From Chloroflexota bacterium (GTDB lineage: Bacteria > Chloroflexota > Anaerolineae > Aggregatilineales > Phototrophicaceae): a stretch of 64,000 bases of DNA. The stretch spans positions 70,978 through 134,977 of the forward strand of contig JACRPS010000013.1 of assembly GCA_016223085.1 (NCBI GenBank), written 5' to 3'. Made by a program: the position numbers and the translations under genes. The notes beneath the pieces are model-generated. The model did not search any database. It had not been told where the DNA came from and saw only the letters and a program-made list of their open reading frames with translations. Shown here piece by piece: positions 1 to 9,786 of the stretch (its first letter is position 1; every line of letters begins with the position of its first letter).

Positions 1-708
1 GCGGATTGGCGCGCCGCTGTCGTCAATCGCGCGTTCCGTACCGTCGCGGGCGATCAAAACGGTGTGGTTTGCCAGCCCGACAATCACGCCGCGCTCCAGC
101 ACCTTCAGCACCGGATTGTCTACCGGCTGGCGCGTGGCCTCATTGACGACGTGGAATACTTCCTGAATCGGTCTGCCAACCGCCTCGCTGGAGTTCCAGC
201 CAGTGAGCGCGGCAGCCACAGTGTTCATAAAAATGATATGCCCCTGAGTATCAGTGGCGATCATGCCGTCACCGACACTCGTGAGGGTGGTATAAAACCA
301 CTCGGCCCGCGTCTGGGCGCTTTCCTCGGCGTGCTGGCGGCGCTCATACAGCCAGCCGACGACCGCCGCCGTAGCGAAAAATACCAGCAGGCGCACCAGA
401 CTGTTCAAATCCACCAGCAGAGTATAAAAGGGCGGGGTAAAAAAGTAATTGACGGCAAACATGCCACCGACTGTGGCCACGATACCCGGTTTCAGGCCGC
501 CATAGGCAGCGCTGACCGCAACCGCGAGGAAAAACAGCAGAAACGGGCCACGTTCAAAGACCGGGCGGAACAGCAGCGACACGGCCAGCGCCAGCGCCAC
601 GCTGCCGACGGCGACGGCGTAGCGCTGCCAGCGCGGGGGTGGCGTCCAGGGTTGAGACTCGGTGAGCAAGTGCAGCAGGGGATTGTCGTTCAACGATACC
701 TGGCTCAC
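1..708 (-). CDS. DUF4118/PAS sensor protein, probable histidine kinase (N-terminal part only)
   Basis: Only the first 236 codons are in the window; the gene runs off the left edge. A GTG at 706-708 opens a frame that starts MSQVSLNDNPLL. Residues about 31-121 hold four hydrophobic segments of the KdpD-type DUF4118 membrane module, including the run FLLFFLAVAVSAAYGGLKPG that is typical of it. After a short helix (YERRQHAEESAQ) a PAS domain begins near residue 134 with TTLTSVGDGMIATDTQGHI and continues past LTGWNSSEAVGRP to the edge. DUF4118-PAS proteins are usually sensor kinases or cyclic-di-GMP enzymes, so the output domain lies outside. No good Shine-Dalgarno was found before the GTG, so the exact start is uncertain. 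Membrane location and a sensory role are family inference. Confidence 0.8.
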   Translation of the reverse strand, partial: MSQVSLNDNPLLHLLTESQPWTPPPRWQRYAVAVGSVALALAVSLLFRPVFERGPFLLFFLAVAVSAAYGGLKPGIVATVGGMFAVNYFFTPPFYTLLVDLNSLVRLLVFFATAAVVGWLYERRQHAEESAQTRAEWFYTTLTSVGDGMIATDTQGHIIFMNTVAAALTGWNSSEAVGRPIQEVFHVVNEATRQPVDNPVLKVLERGVIVGLANHTVLIARDGTERAIDDSGAPIR

Positions 709-981
709 AGTGAATCCCTTAAAGCATACAGTCCATTTATAGTTCAGGAAAACGAGTCGGCGGCTGGCTATACTGAGCCGCCAGCGGTCACGTCGGCCTC
801 AAGCCAGCGGATTCACCCTGATTGGTCGAGTACAGGCACTGGCAGCCTCGACAATTTTCGGGAGTATATCGTATTTTTGTTATTTTTCGTACAAATTGGT
901 AGCGACGAATGTCACGAGGATGAGGGCGGGTGGACTGGTTAACCGGTAGCCGAGTGTCTACCTCGCGCTTGGCATGTCCTG
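709..981. other. intergenic region, no gene seen
   Basis: Together with the palindrome at 982-1008 this fills the gap between the PAS sensor gene and the FAH-family gene. It holds an inverted repeat at 759-782 (GGCGGCT/AGCCGCC around a 10-base loop) just upstream of the sensor gene, a possible minus-strand -10 (TATAAA, 736-741), and an AT-rich patch at about 850-900. The reading frame open on the plus strand here is the shadow of the sensor gene. I see no coding sequence or RNA gene. Confidence 0.5.
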
Positions 982-1008
982 GCAGGGCGCAGCACGCTGC
1001 GCCCCTGC
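982..1008. repeat. GC-rich palindrome, copy 1
   Basis: Arms CAGGG-CGCAGC and GCTGCG-CCCCTG around a very short loop. It lies 20 bp downstream of the end of the FAH-family gene on the minus strand. Same inner arm type as the copy at 28543-28570. Confidence 0.8.
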
Positions 1009-1028
1009 ATTCAAAATCGGAATGGCGC

Positions 1029-1853
1029 TTATTCAGTCAGCACCCGGCACGGGTTGGTCAGCTCACCGATGCCCTCGATGGTCACGCTCACCACGTCGCC
1101 ATCCTTGAGGTAAACCGGCGGCTTGCGGCCTTCGCCGACGCCGGGCGGCGTGCCGGTCAGGATCAGATCGCCGGGTTCCAGCGTGAACATGCGCGAACAA
1201 TAGGCGATCAGCATGGGGATTTTAAACATCATGTTAGACGTGTTGCTGTCCTGCATCACCTCGCCGTTGACCGTCGTTTTGATCGCCAGATTGTGCGGGT
1301 CGGCGATTTCGTCGCGGGTGACAATCCAGGGGCCAAGCGGGCAGAACGTGTCCAGACTTTTGCCGCGCGTCCACTGGGTATCCTGGCGCAGTTGCAGGTC
1401 GCGGGCGGTCACATCGTTGGCAATCGTATAACCGAACACGTAGTTCATGGCGTCGTCCTCGCTGACGTTGCGCGCCCGCCGACCGATCACCACCGCCAGT
1501 TCGCCTTCCCAATCCACTTGTGTGGCTATCGCGCTAGACCACGTAATTGTTTCGCCGGGGCCGACGATGCTGGAGGGGAATTTGGCGAAGATCAGCGGCG
1601 CTTTCGGGACTTCGCTGCCGGTTTCGGCGGCGTGATCGGCATAATTGCGGCCAATGGCAATGATTTTTGAGGGACGCACCGGCGCTTCCAGTTTGACGGC
1701 TTCCAGCGGATAGCTGTCGGAAGTGCGGGTGGTGGTGATGCCCCGGCGGATCAGATGCTGCATGGTGTCCGCCCAGGCGGTCGCGTGGATGCGTCCATCC
1801 ACGATCTGTCCAATACGCGCGCGGTCTTTGTAGGTGTAGGTTGCCAGTTTCAT
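1029..1853 (-). CDS. fumarylacetoacetate hydrolase (FAH) family protein
   Basis: 274 residues, the usual length for the short FAH family, whose members are 2-hydroxyhepta-2,4-diene-1,7-dioate isomerases, acylpyruvases or oxaloacetate tautomerases. The family core is clear: [15 protein letters not shown] near residue 63, the metal-binding acidic set in [13 protein letters not shown] (E116, E118) and [12 protein letters not shown] (D147), and the closing [17 protein letters not shown]. These residues bind Mg2+ or Mn2+ and the keto-acid substrate in characterised members. The ATG at 1853 is preceded by GAGGAAG, a good ribosome site. It stands alone on the minus strand between two palindromes, so the pathway is not shown by neighbours. 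Substrate unknown; cytoplasmic enzyme. Confidence 0.9.
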   Translation of the reverse strand: MKLATYTYKDRARIGQIVDGRIHATAWADTMQHLIRRGITTTRTSDSYPLEAVKLEAPVRPSKIIAIGRNYADHAAETGSEVPKAPLIFAKFPSSIVGPGETITWSSAIATQVDWEGELAVVIGRRARNVSEDDAMNYVFGYTIANDVTARDLQLRQDTQWTRGKSLDTFCPLGPWIVTRDEIADPHNLAIKTTVNGEVMQDSNTSNMMFKIPMLIAYCSRMFTLEPGDLILTGTPPGVGEGRKPPVYLKDGDVVSVTIEGIGELTNPCRVLTE

Positions 1854-1876
1854 GATGATACTTCCTCGTGTGGTGT

Positions 1877-1907
1877 TGTAGGGGCGAACCGCCGGTTCGC
1901 CCCTACA
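1877..1907. repeat. GC-rich palindrome, copy 2
   Basis: Arms TGTAGGGGCGAACC and GGTTCGCCCCTACA around a 3-base GCC loop, a perfect 14-bp inverted repeat. It lies between the exported-protein gene (ends 1916) and the FAH-family start (1853). Same inner arm as 34709 and 44367. Confidence 0.9.
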
Positions 1908-1915
1908 GGCAGTTA

Positions 1916-3793
1916 TTACCGCTTATCCAGATGGGCAGCCGCCAGTTGCCCCCAGACCGAAGCCGGGTCGTCCGCCCACAGGGCGAAGTAGGCGCTGCGG
2001 GCGCTGCTGCGGTCGGCCAGCAGATCGTAGCTTAAGGCCTGCAGGAAACGCGCCGACGAGGCCAGCGGCACGCCGGGGTTATCCCGGATGGTGTTGTCCA
2101 GGATATTGAGCGTGCCCGCCGGATTGTTTTCCAGCAGCAGGGCGTTCAAGGCGCTGGTAGGCGGCTCGGCCAGCGACGGCAGCGGGGTCGGCTGCATCTC
2201 GTACCCCGGCAGCGGGCCGATTTTCTCCGCTGTGTACACGTCCGGCTGCAAGGCGGCAAACGCCCACCAGCGGTCGCCCGCCAGATCGAAGCGGAAGGCC
2301 TGCCGGTCGCGCTTGCCAACGGCGGTGATCGTCTGCTTGTCCAGCACGTTAATGCCCAGCGCCGCCAACTGCGCTTCAATCGGTTCATCCCGGCGCAGCG
2401 GCTGTTCCGCGAACAGGCGTGTCAGCACCTGCTCCACACTGCACGCGCCGTTCGGGCTGGCCTGTTCCAGCGCGGCGCAGATGGTGACCGGCGTTGCCCC
2501 CGGCTGGGCAGCGGCGCTTAGATACGCGCCAGTTTGCGCCGCCAGCCACGTGCCGGGCTGCGCCTGCGCCTGAAGCTGCTGCGCCCGCTGCACGCCGCTG
2601 TCCAGATTGCCGCCCAGTGCCGCCAGCATCGCCAGCACCATATTGGCGCGCTGGACGCTGGTTTCGTCGTCCGGCTGGGCAAATTGCAGCAGCGACTCGA
2701 TACGGCTGACCGCCTCGCTCACCGGTTGCTCAAACAGTGGTTCGGACTGGTACAGCAGGCAGGCCAGCCGGTTCTGGAACGTAAAACCGTCCAGTTGCTC
2801 CGGGACGCGGAAATAGTTGAGCTGCCACTGCCAGGTCACGTCGCGTTCGCCCAGACAGCCCCAGGCCGCCGATTCCACCCGGTAGACGCGGGCCGTAAGC
2901 GTATCGCCCTGCAGCGGCCAGTCTACGATTTCGCCAAACAGCAGGCGTTCGCCAGGGGCGACCAGATTCACGATGCTGCCGCCGCGCCAGCCGAAGATCA
3001 TCAGTTCGCGGTTGATGCCGCCGGTATCCAGCGACAGACTGAGTTCGTCCGCGCCGTCGTTGTTGGCATCCCCCAGTCGTTCCAGATTGATGGCAACCAC
3101 GTCATTTAACGGTGCGACGGGCAGCGACGGTGCAGACGGAAGAATTTGGTAGATGTCCTGTTCCGTCAGTTGGGCGACCACATAATCATCGTACAGCGCA
3201 TCGCCGGCGGCGGGGTAGCGGATATGCAGCACCGCGTCCTGCGTCGAAGCGCGCCCGTCCACATTCACCGGCGTGACGGTGATGTTAAAGCCACTGGTAT
3301 CCAGCGACCGGATGCCGTCAAACGGCGGGCGGGCGGCGTTCAGCGCCATCTGAATGTAGGGGCGCACGGCCAGCCGCATGTCCACGCTGCCACGCGGCGC
3401 GGCCAGCATCAGGCCGATCATCTGGCCGCGCTGGTCAAAACGGCGCGGCGCGCCGGGAAAGCGCCGTTCCAGTTCGTTCTGCAGCAGCCGGACGGCCAAC
3501 TGGCGCTCCTCGTCGCCGGGGCGAAGCTGGCGGATTTGCGCCAGCAGTGTCTCTACCAGCTCCTCTTCAGTCCACAGGCGCAGCGCGTACCGTTCAAACG
3601 GCGCGTCCGGCACACTGGCGACTGGCGGCAGAACGCCCGGTGTATTGGTTGCCAGCGGCGGCAGTGACAGCATGGCCGGTGGGGTGTTTGTCGCCAGAAC
3701 GGGCGGTGAATCCTGCGCAAAAACTGGCAGCAGCGCCAGCAGCCCGCCAAGCGCCAGCAGTCCGCCGATCAGGCTCAGGCGGCGCACAAACAT
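1916..3793 (-). CDS. exported protein of unknown function with C-terminal TPR-like helices
   Basis: 625 residues. The frame is open further upstream, but the start at 3793 is chosen because it gives a signal peptide ([20 protein letters not shown], cleavage near VFAQD) and has AGGAGAGG eight bases before it; a longer start would overlap pcm. The middle has a sequence like repeat proteins of the VCBS/FG-GAP kind ([20 protein letters not shown]), suggesting a calcium-binding beta structure, and the last 100 residues look helical and TPR-like ([18 protein letters not shown] and [20 protein letters not shown]). Two pairs of cysteines in the middle could form disulfides outside the cell. I do not recognise the family. 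It is divergent from pcm, with 141 bp between starts. Confidence 0.75.
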   Translation of the reverse strand: MFVRRLSLIGGLLALGGLLALLPVFAQDSPPVLATNTPPAMLSLPPLATNTPGVLPPVASVPDAPFERYALRLWTEEELVETLLAQIRQLRPGDEERQLAVRLLQNELERRFPGAPRRFDQRGQMIGLMLAAPRGSVDMRLAVRPYIQMALNAARPPFDGIRSLDTSGFNITVTPVNVDGRASTQDAVLHIRYPAAGDALYDDYVVAQLTEQDIYQILPSAPSLPVAPLNDVVAINLERLGDANNDGADELSLSLDTGGINRELMIFGWRGGSIVNLVAPGERLLFGEIVDWPLQGDTLTARVYRVESAAWGCLGERDVTWQWQLNYFRVPEQLDGFTFQNRLACLLYQSEPLFEQPVSEAVSRIESLLQFAQPDDETSVQRANMVLAMLAALGGNLDSGVQRAQQLQAQAQPGTWLAAQTGAYLSAAAQPGATPVTICAALEQASPNGACSVEQVLTRLFAEQPLRRDEPIEAQLAALGINVLDKQTITAVGKRDRQAFRFDLAGDRWWAFAALQPDVYTAEKIGPLPGYEMQPTPLPSLAEPPTSALNALLLENNPAGTLNILDNTIRDNPGVPLASSARFLQALSYDLLADRSSARSAYFALWADDPASVWGQLAAAHLDKR

Positions 3794-3881
3794 AAGAACC
3801 TCTCCTGCGTTGGCAAAGCGATGCGCTGTAGTTTGCCACAAAACGGCGGTGCCTCCAAAAAACCATTTCCGCTGGTACGGT

Positions 3882-3909
3882 TTCGCGGCCAGCCGGGTTG
3901 GGTTATACT
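3882..3909 (+). promoter_or_regulatory. possible promoter of pcm
   Basis: TTTCGC and TATACT separated by 16 bp, ending 25 bp before the pcm start. The -10 is good, the -35 is weak. Confidence 0.35.
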
Positions 3910-3934
3910 GAAAGCAGTGAGAGAGCAGCAAGCT

Positions 3935-4624
3935 ATGACCACAAGCGACGACTTTTACGCCCTTCGGACTCAAATGGTGGATACGCAGTTGGTTGAGCGC
4001 GGCATTCAGAACCCGCGCGTGCTGGAAGCGATGCGCCGGGTTCCCCGGCACGAGTTTGTCAGCGCCGAACTGCGCCATCTGGCTTACCGTGACTGCCCGC
4101 TGCCCATTGGCGAGAACCAGACCATCTCACAGCCGTACATCGTGGCGCTGATGACCGAACTGGTGCATCTCAGCGGCCACGAGCGCGTGCTGGAAGTGGG
4201 CACGGGGTCGGGTTACCAGGCTGCCGTGCTGTGCGAACTGGCGGCGCAGGTGTACAGCCTGGAACGGTTCCCGCGTCTGGCAGAACGCGCCGGCTATGTT
4301 CTGGCGGAACTGGGGTACAGCAACGTTGAAATCCACGTGGGGGATGGCAGCCAGGGCCTGCCGGACATGGCGCCGTATGACGTGATACTGGTTACAGCGG
4401 CAGCGCCGGCGCTGCCCGGGCCGCTGCGGTCGCAGATGAACGAACGCGGCGGGCGGATGGTGTTGCCGGTAGGTGACGACCGGCGGCAGTATCTGGAAGT
4501 GGTGACACGCATGGGCAATCGCTGGGAAATCGAGCAGACGATTCCCGTGCGCTTTGTGCCGCTGGTCGGGCGTTACGGCTTCGCGCCGCGCAGCGGGGTC
4601 GTGCCGGATGACGGCTTCGTGTGA
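3935..4624 (+). CDS. pcm: protein-L-isoaspartate O-methyltransferase
   Basis: 229 residues when started at the ATG at 3935 (MTTSDDFYALRTQMVDTQL), which matches the start of the family; the frame is open for 38 more codons upstream but that part has no family similarity. It transfers a methyl group from S-adenosylmethionine to L-isoaspartyl residues and so helps repair aged proteins in the cytoplasm. Seen: the family segment GENQTISQPYIVALMTELV (58-76), SAM motif I VLEVGTGSGYQAAVL (85-99) and motif GGRMVLPVGD near 171. It converges with the methyltransferase gene that ends 8 bp downstream. Divergent from an exported-protein gene. Confidence 0.95.
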   Translation: MTTSDDFYALRTQMVDTQLVERGIQNPRVLEAMRRVPRHEFVSAELRHLAYRDCPLPIGENQTISQPYIVALMTELVHLSGHERVLEVGTGSGYQAAVLCELAAQVYSLERFPRLAERAGYVLAELGYSNVEIHVGDGSQGLPDMAPYDVILVTAAAPALPGPLRSQMNERGGRMVLPVGDDRRQYLEVVTRMGNRWEIEQTIPVRFVPLVGRYGFAPRSGVVPDDGFV

Positions 4625-4631
4625 TGCGGTT

Positions 4632-5519
4632 TCAGCCCTCAACCTGCGAATTTTCGCCCTCACCTGACCGGCAGTCCACGTAATCGCGGATGAAGCCGCC
4701 CCGGTCAGTGGCAATCAGCACCCCGATCAGCTTGCTGATGACCAGTTCGCCAAAATGTTCCAGCAGGCGGTTAATCTGCTCCCGCACGATCACCATCACA
4801 TCGTTCCAGTAAACGCCTTTGGGAAGCTGCGGCTCGCGCACGGCACGGCCACTTTCCAGATAGGCCAGCACCGGCTCAGCGGTAGGGAAGATAAGCGAAC
4901 TGGGCAGATCATACCGGGCGACCGCGTAGAAATAGCGGGACAGCACCCGCGTGCCGGTTTCCAGCGTAAACAGATCGCTGGGCGGCAGGGGCGCCTGGAA
5001 CTGCGCCGTGCCGGGCGGAACCAGCAGCGTCACGGCGCGGTGCAGCAGCACTTGCAGTTCCGGCATGTTGTGGACGCTGTTGGTGGTTGCCATCATAATG
5101 CCATCGGGCTTCAGGACGCGGCGGATTTCCTCGATAGCGCCGTAAACATTCTCAACGTGATACAGCATATGGTTAGCCATTACCACGTCGAAGGTGTCGT
5201 CAGCATAGGGAAGCTGCTCGGCGTTACCGACGGTAAGGGTTTGCCCGGCAGGGTGGTGCTCCAGCATACCGGCGTGCAGGTCCAGGCCGTAATACAGGCC
5301 GTTCGGGATGCGGCGCTGCACGGCTTCGTACCAGCGCCCCGGCCCGCAGCCAAGATCGAGGACCACCTCATCCCCACGCCATTCGATGCAATCCAGCGCC
5401 CAGGATGCAAAATCGAGCTGTGGCACGCTGTAACGCTCGTGTGTTTCCTGGCGGATGCGCCATGCTTCGTCGTTGGCGTACATCTGGCGTATGGTCTGAG
5501 GGTTATTCGCCGTGAACAT
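4632..5519 (-). CDS. class I SAM-dependent methyltransferase
   Basis: 295 residues. Motif I is VVLDLGCGPGRWYEAV (about 53-68), followed by YYGLDLHAGMLEHH (acidic end of beta 2) and the motif IV region YADDTFDVVMANHMLYHV, then EEIRRVLKPDGIMMATTNS, all in the order of the Methyltransf_11 fold. The C-terminal third (from about residue 200) is more variable and probably builds the substrate pocket. The substrate is not evident; relatives act on small molecules, quinones or lipids. The last 20 residues are acidic. It stands alone, with its start 121 bp from the divergent dehydratase gene. Confidence 0.85.
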   Translation of the reverse strand: MFTANNPQTIRQMYANDEAWRIRQETHERYSVPQLDFASWALDCIEWRGDEVVLDLGCGPGRWYEAVQRRIPNGLYYGLDLHAGMLEHHPAGQTLTVGNAEQLPYADDTFDVVMANHMLYHVENVYGAIEEIRRVLKPDGIMMATTNSVHNMPELQVLLHRAVTLLVPPGTAQFQAPLPPSDLFTLETGTRVLSRYFYAVARYDLPSSLIFPTAEPVLAYLESGRAVREPQLPKGVYWNDVMVIVREQINRLLEHFGELVISKLIGVLIATDRGGFIRDYVDCRSGEGENSQVEG

Positions 5520-5640
5520 AAAACCATCCAGTGTTAAATTGACCCGACGTGTTTGCGTTGAACGCAGGCGTTCGCGCCACAGGCAGCCGGCAGGTATGAT
5601 TACCTGAGTCTGGTACGCTTTGATTATAAAGGATTTTAGG

Positions 5641-6585
5641 GTGTTTCTTCAATTGGCCGACATTCACCGGGCGCGCCATCGCCTGTCGCAGTACCTGCGT
5701 CCCACGCCGCTGGAGGCTGCGCCCGGTCTGGGACCAAATATCTGGCTGAAGCTGGAATGCGCCAACCGGACTCATGCGTTTAAGGTGCGCGGCGCGCTGA
5801 ACGCGCTGCTGTCGCTGGACGACGAAGCGCGCCGGCGCGGCATCATCACGGCGTCGTCCGGCAATCACGCGCAGGGGGTGGCGTATGCCGCGCACGTGGT
5901 GGGGGTGCGGGCAACGGTGCTGATGCCAACACACACGCCGCGCCGCAAGGTGGACGGTGTGCGGCGCTATGGTGGTGAGGCGGTTCTCGTTGGCGCGACC
6001 TACGACGAAGCGGAAGCCGAAGCGCGGCGGCTGGAACGCGCCGAGGGATATACGTTTGTATCGCCCTACAACGACGCGCGGGTGATCGCCGGTGGCGGCA
6101 CGGTGGGGCTGGAAGTCCTGGACGAACTGGCCGGCGTGGAGCGTGTGCTGGTTCCGGCAGGCGGGGGCGGGTTCATCAGCGGGATTGGTGTGGCGGTTAA
6201 AGCGGCCAACCCGCATATTGAAGTGATCGGTGTGTGTTCGGTGGCAACGCCGGCGCTGTTTAACGCCATTTACGGCACGGCCTATCCGCAGCAGTGGGAT
6301 ACGCTGGCGGAGGCGCTGTCCGGCGAGATTGAAGCCGGTTCGATCACTATTCCCCTGGCGCGACAGGTGGTGGACCGGGTGGTGCTGGTCGAAGAAGCGG
6401 CCATCGCTGAAGCGATGCGCTGGCTGGTGTATCAGCAGGGTTGGGTAGCGGAGGGTGGCGGCGCGGTTGGCGTGGCGGCGCTGCTGTCCGGCGTGGTGGA
6501 GGCGGATGGCCGCGTGACCACCGTCGTGGTCAGCGGTGGCAACGTGGACGAAGCAACACTTCGACGGGTGCTTAGGAGTCCGTAG
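5641..6585 (+). CDS. threonine/serine dehydratase-like PLP-dependent enzyme
   Basis: Fold type II pyridoxal-phosphate enzyme of the threonine ammonia-lyase group, 314 residues from a GTG at 5641 preceded by AAAGGAT at 7-bp spacing; a TTG at 5620 would add seven residues and is less likely. The cofactor lysine is K48 in THAFKVRGALNA, followed by the phosphate-side loop SSGNHAQGVAYAA and the glycine-rich PAGGGGFISGIG that holds the PLP phosphate. It lacks the C-terminal ACT-like regulatory domain of biosynthetic IlvA, so it resembles catabolic threonine dehydratases, serine racemases or related ammonia-lyases. It would deaminate a hydroxy-amino acid in the cytoplasm. No biosynthetic neighbours point to a pathway. 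A palindrome follows the stop. Confidence 0.88.
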   Translation: MFLQLADIHRARHRLSQYLRPTPLEAAPGLGPNIWLKLECANRTHAFKVRGALNALLSLDDEARRRGIITASSGNHAQGVAYAAHVVGVRATVLMPTHTPRRKVDGVRRYGGEAVLVGATYDEAEAEARRLERAEGYTFVSPYNDARVIAGGGTVGLEVLDELAGVERVLVPAGGGGFISGIGVAVKAANPHIEVIGVCSVATPALFNAIYGTAYPQQWDTLAEALSGEIEAGSITIPLARQVVDRVVLVEEAAIAEAMRWLVYQQGWVAEGGGAVGVAALLSGVVEADGRVTTVVVSGGNVDEATLRRVLRSP

Positions 6586-6610
6586 GGACATGCCGACGGC
6601 ATGTCCCTAC
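6582..6610. repeat. GC-rich palindrome, copy 3
   Basis: Arms GTAGGGACATGCC and GGCATGTCCCTAC, loop GAC. It overlaps the stop codon region of the dehydratase gene (stop ends 6585) and sits between two convergent genes. Confidence 0.9.
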
Positions 6611-6621
6611 ACCATCTCTTA

Positions 6622-9600
6622 TCAGCCGTTGCGCGTACGCCTGCCGCGCAGGAACAGGAACACGATAATCAGCACAATTACGATCAGGATCACGATCAGG
6701 ATGATCGGCAGGAAGTCCGTGCTGGCCGCCGTTGCGCCCGGCACGGTTTCAATCGTCAGCGTGCCAATAGGCGTCATAGTCGGGTTAGGAGTGCGTTCAG
6801 TCTCACCTTCGGTTGCCGTCGGGCTGGCGACCACCTGGGCGATGACCGTTGGCGCAGCGGTGGGTGCCGCCTGCGTCGGCTCCTCAGTGACCTGCGCGGA
6901 CAGGGTAGCCTCGGCATCGAGTGTCGCCTGTGCGTTTGTGGTGGCATCGGCAGCTTGCGTGGCGTCAGCATCAAGGGTTGCCTGAGCATTGGCAGTTGCG
7001 GTCGTCGCCGCGTCACGGGTTTCCCGAGCATCGAGTGTGGCCTGCACGTTAGCGGTTGCAGTCGCTGCCCTCTGTATCGCCTCTGCTTCGTACGTGGCAG
7101 CGTCGTTGGCTGCTGCTGTTGCTGCCGCGCCCCGGGTCGCCTGCGCATTGGTGGTTGCTTCGGCGGCGAGGGCCGCTGCCTGCTCCGTAGCGGTTGCGGC
7201 AGCGCGGTCGGTGGCCCGGGCGGCGGCTGCCAGCGTTCCGGTCGCATTTAAGGTGGCTTGCTCGGCCAGCGCGTTAGCCGTGCCCTGGGCATCCTGGGTC
7301 GCCTGCTGCGCGGCGCTCTGGGTGGCGCTTGCCTGTGCGTCGAGCGTGGCGGTCAGTTCAATGCCCAGTGTCGCCTGCGCATTGGCCGTCGCCTGGGCAT
7401 TGGCGGTGGCGCGGGCGTCGGTGGTGGCCTGGGCGATGCGCGCCCTTGCCGTTGCGGTTGCACCGGTATTGACAGCAGCCTGCGCCTGTGCGGTCGGTGT
7501 TACCTCCGCCGTTGCCGCCTCGCTGGTGGCGTTTGCGTTCTGCGTCGCCTGTGTGTCCGCCGCCAGCGACTCCGCCGTACCGGTGGCCTGCCCCGCGATC
7601 AGCGCCGCCTGCGCTGCGGTGGCGCTGGCATCCGCTGTGATTGTCAGTGTCGCCGTTGGCAGCGGCGTGCGGCTGGGCACGGGGGTATTGGTGGGCCGGG
7701 GGGTGGAGCTGGGCTGCGCCGAGGCAGTCGCTGTCAGCGATGGGGACTCTGACACCATAAAGGCGATGTCGGCGCTGGTGCTCTGGCCGCCAGCGTTGGT
7801 CGCCGTCACCGTCAGGATGTGCCCTCCGGGAGGCAGTGCCAGCACGTCCAGTTCAAACGTGTAGGGCGCGGTCTGTTCGGTCGCCGCTTCGTCGCCGTCC
7901 AGCGCAAATGCCACGCCGGTGATCGGGGTTTGCCCGCCGGCTTCAACGGTGATGGTGCGGTTTTTGTCCAGCGTTTCGCCCGCCTGTAGCCCGCTGATGG
8001 TCATCACCGGCGGCAGCGCCGCGACGGTAAATTCCGCGCTGGCGGTGTCCGACTGGCCGCTTTGCAGGGTGACGGTGGCAGTCAGTTCGTTACGCCCCGG
8101 CGCGAGTTCAGCAGGGTCAATTGTGACCGTTGCCGGCACTTCCGGTACATCGGCAACCACTTCATTATTGATCGTCACCAGCACGCTGCTGACCGGCGTC
8201 TGCCCGGTGGCGTTGATCGTCACGTCCACCGGGTCGCTGATGCCCGCTGCTACGCCTTCCAGACCGCTGAGGCTGATCTGCGGCGGCAGCGCGGCGATGG
8301 TGAACGGCTGCGAAACGGTTGTGGTCACACCGCCTTCGTTTTCCACGTCAACGGTCAGGCTGTGGTCGCCGGGGGGCAGCGCCGCCGGGTCAATCGTAAA
8401 CAGGTACGGCGCTTCCGTGACGGTCGCTTCGCTGTCGTCAATACGGAACGCCGCGCTGGTCGCCGGGGTCTGGCCGGTCACGTCGAGCGTGACGGTCTGT
8501 GGTTCGGCGATGGCGCCAGTTGGCAGGCCGACAATTGTCACCTCTGACGGCAGCGCGGCCACATTAAACGTGCCGCTGGCCTGCCCAACCCCGCCGCCGC
8601 TTTCGTCAGTGGCGAAGAACGACAGGGTATGCTCGCCGGGGCGCAGTTGGAGCGGGTCAAGCGTGATGGTATAGGGCGGCTCGGTAAAGCTGCCCGCCGC
8701 TACACCGTCCAGCCGGAACATCGCGGTGGTGATCGGGTCATCGGCTTTGACGTCGGCTGTGACCGTCACCGGCTCGGTGATCGGCTCGGTCGGCAAATCC
8801 GGCAGCGACACAATCGGCACGATGATCGGCACGCGCACGGTGGTTTCGGCGCTGGCGCTGCCGTCCGGCGTGGTCACTTCCAGTGTCAGGCCGTATTCGC
8901 TGCCGTCGCCGGGCACATCGGCGCTGAGGGTGATGATGTACTGGCTGCGTAGCGTGGCCGCCAGATCACCGTAAATCTTAATCAGTTCGTCAGGAATGGG
9001 TGATTCGTTGAAGCGGGCGTTGGTGCCTCCGGCGATTTCCTGCAGGTAGGTGCGGTCAATGCCGTAACCCAGGCCAATTGTATATACCGGCACGCCCCGG
9101 ATGACGGCTTCATCCAGTGCGGCGCCGCGTTCAACGCGGCTGATGCTGCCGTAATCGGCGCCGTCGCTCAGAACCACCACCGCGCGGCGTGGGGTAGGCG
9201 ACTCCGACGCTTTGGCGACGGCTTCCAGCACGCCCCGGTACAGCGCGGTTTTGCCGCCCGCCTGCAGCGACTCGATGGCCTGGAGCAGCACGTCCTTGTC
9301 GGTGGTGTAATCCTGCACCAGTTCGACGTTGCTGTCGAAGGTGATGATGGCAACCGGGTCGTTCGGGCCAATTGCATTGATAAACAGCGTGGCTGCTTCC
9401 CTGGCGCGTTCAATCGGCAGGCCGGTCATGCTGCTGCTGGTGTCAATTGCCAGCACGACGGCAAACGCCAGTTGGTCGTCGGTGACGTTTTCCACGCTGA
9501 CGATGCGCGCCTGTTCCGCCAGCGGGCCGCTGATGGCAAAGTTATCAGCCGTCAGGCCGAAAATCGGCTGCCCCAGACGGTCGTATACTGCCGCGTTCAC

Positions 9601-9732
9601 AACGATGGTGGGCAGGTCAGCCGGGTTAACGCCGGTGATCTCCACGCGCGCGCCCGGCGCATCCTGCATGGCCCACAGGGCGACCGGCACCAGTAACAAA
9701 ACAAAAAACAGGACGAACAATAACCGTTTCAC
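6622..9732 (-). CDS. VWA-domain surface protein with Ig-like repeats, Ala/Thr-rich stalk and C-terminal membrane anchor
   Basis: 1036 residues from a GTG at 9732 with a G-rich stretch just upstream. Order of parts: signal peptide (1-23); a von Willebrand factor A domain (about 85-275) with an intact metal-ion-dependent adhesion site, D97-x-S99-x-S101, T152 region GGKTALY and D180 in VVLSDGADYG; then four to five beta-sandwich repeats of about 90 residues, each with a closing ...PPGDHSLTV or ...APGRNELTA type strand; then a Pro/Thr linker; then about 260 residues almost only Ala, Thr, Gln, Asn in repeats such as ATANAQATLDA; then one membrane helix (about 1001-1025) ending RGRRTRNG. It should be displayed outside the cell, with adhesion or protein binding through the VWA domain. 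The stalk is low-complexity. Partner unknown. Confidence 0.85.
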   Translation of the reverse strand: MKRLLFVLFFVLLLVPVALWAMQDAPGARVEITGVNPADLPTIVVNAAVYDRLGQPIFGLTADNFAISGPLAEQARIVSVENVTDDQLAFAVVLAIDTSSSMTGLPIERAREAATLFINAIGPNDPVAIITFDSNVELVQDYTTDKDVLLQAIESLQAGGKTALYRGVLEAVAKASESPTPRRAVVVLSDGADYGSISRVERGAALDEAVIRGVPVYTIGLGYGIDRTYLQEIAGGTNARFNESPIPDELIKIYGDLAATLRSQYIITLSADVPGDGSEYGLTLEVTTPDGSASAETTVRVPIIVPIVSLPDLPTEPITEPVTVTADVKADDPITTAMFRLDGVAAGSFTEPPYTITLDPLQLRPGEHTLSFFATDESGGGVGQASGTFNVAALPSEVTIVGLPTGAIAEPQTVTLDVTGQTPATSAAFRIDDSEATVTEAPYLFTIDPAALPPGDHSLTVDVENEGGVTTTVSQPFTIAALPPQISLSGLEGVAAGISDPVDVTINATGQTPVSSVLVTINNEVVADVPEVPATVTIDPAELAPGRNELTATVTLQSGQSDTASAEFTVAALPPVMTISGLQAGETLDKNRTITVEAGGQTPITGVAFALDGDEAATEQTAPYTFELDVLALPPGGHILTVTATNAGGQSTSADIAFMVSESPSLTATASAQPSSTPRPTNTPVPSRTPLPTATLTITADASATAAQAALIAGQATGTAESLAADTQATQNANATSEAATAEVTPTAQAQAAVNTGATATARARIAQATTDARATANAQATANAQATLGIELTATLDAQASATQSAAQQATQDAQGTANALAEQATLNATGTLAAAARATDRAAATATEQAAALAAEATTNAQATRGAAATAAANDAATYEAEAIQRAATATANVQATLDARETRDAATTATANAQATLDADATQAADATTNAQATLDAEATLSAQVTEEPTQAAPTAAPTVIAQVVASPTATEGETERTPNPTMTPIGTLTIETVPGATAASTDFLPIILIVILIVIVLIIVFLFLRGRRTRNG

Positions 9733-9786
9733 GAACGCCCCCCCCGAATATTAAGTAGATCGGCGCAAAGTTGCAGTGCCATGTCT

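Noticed and set aside
64-942. 292-residue open frame on the plus strand
   Set aside because: It covers the PAS sensor gene on the minus strand, has no domain and is rich in His/Gln/Arg, typical of an antisense frame in GC-rich DNA.
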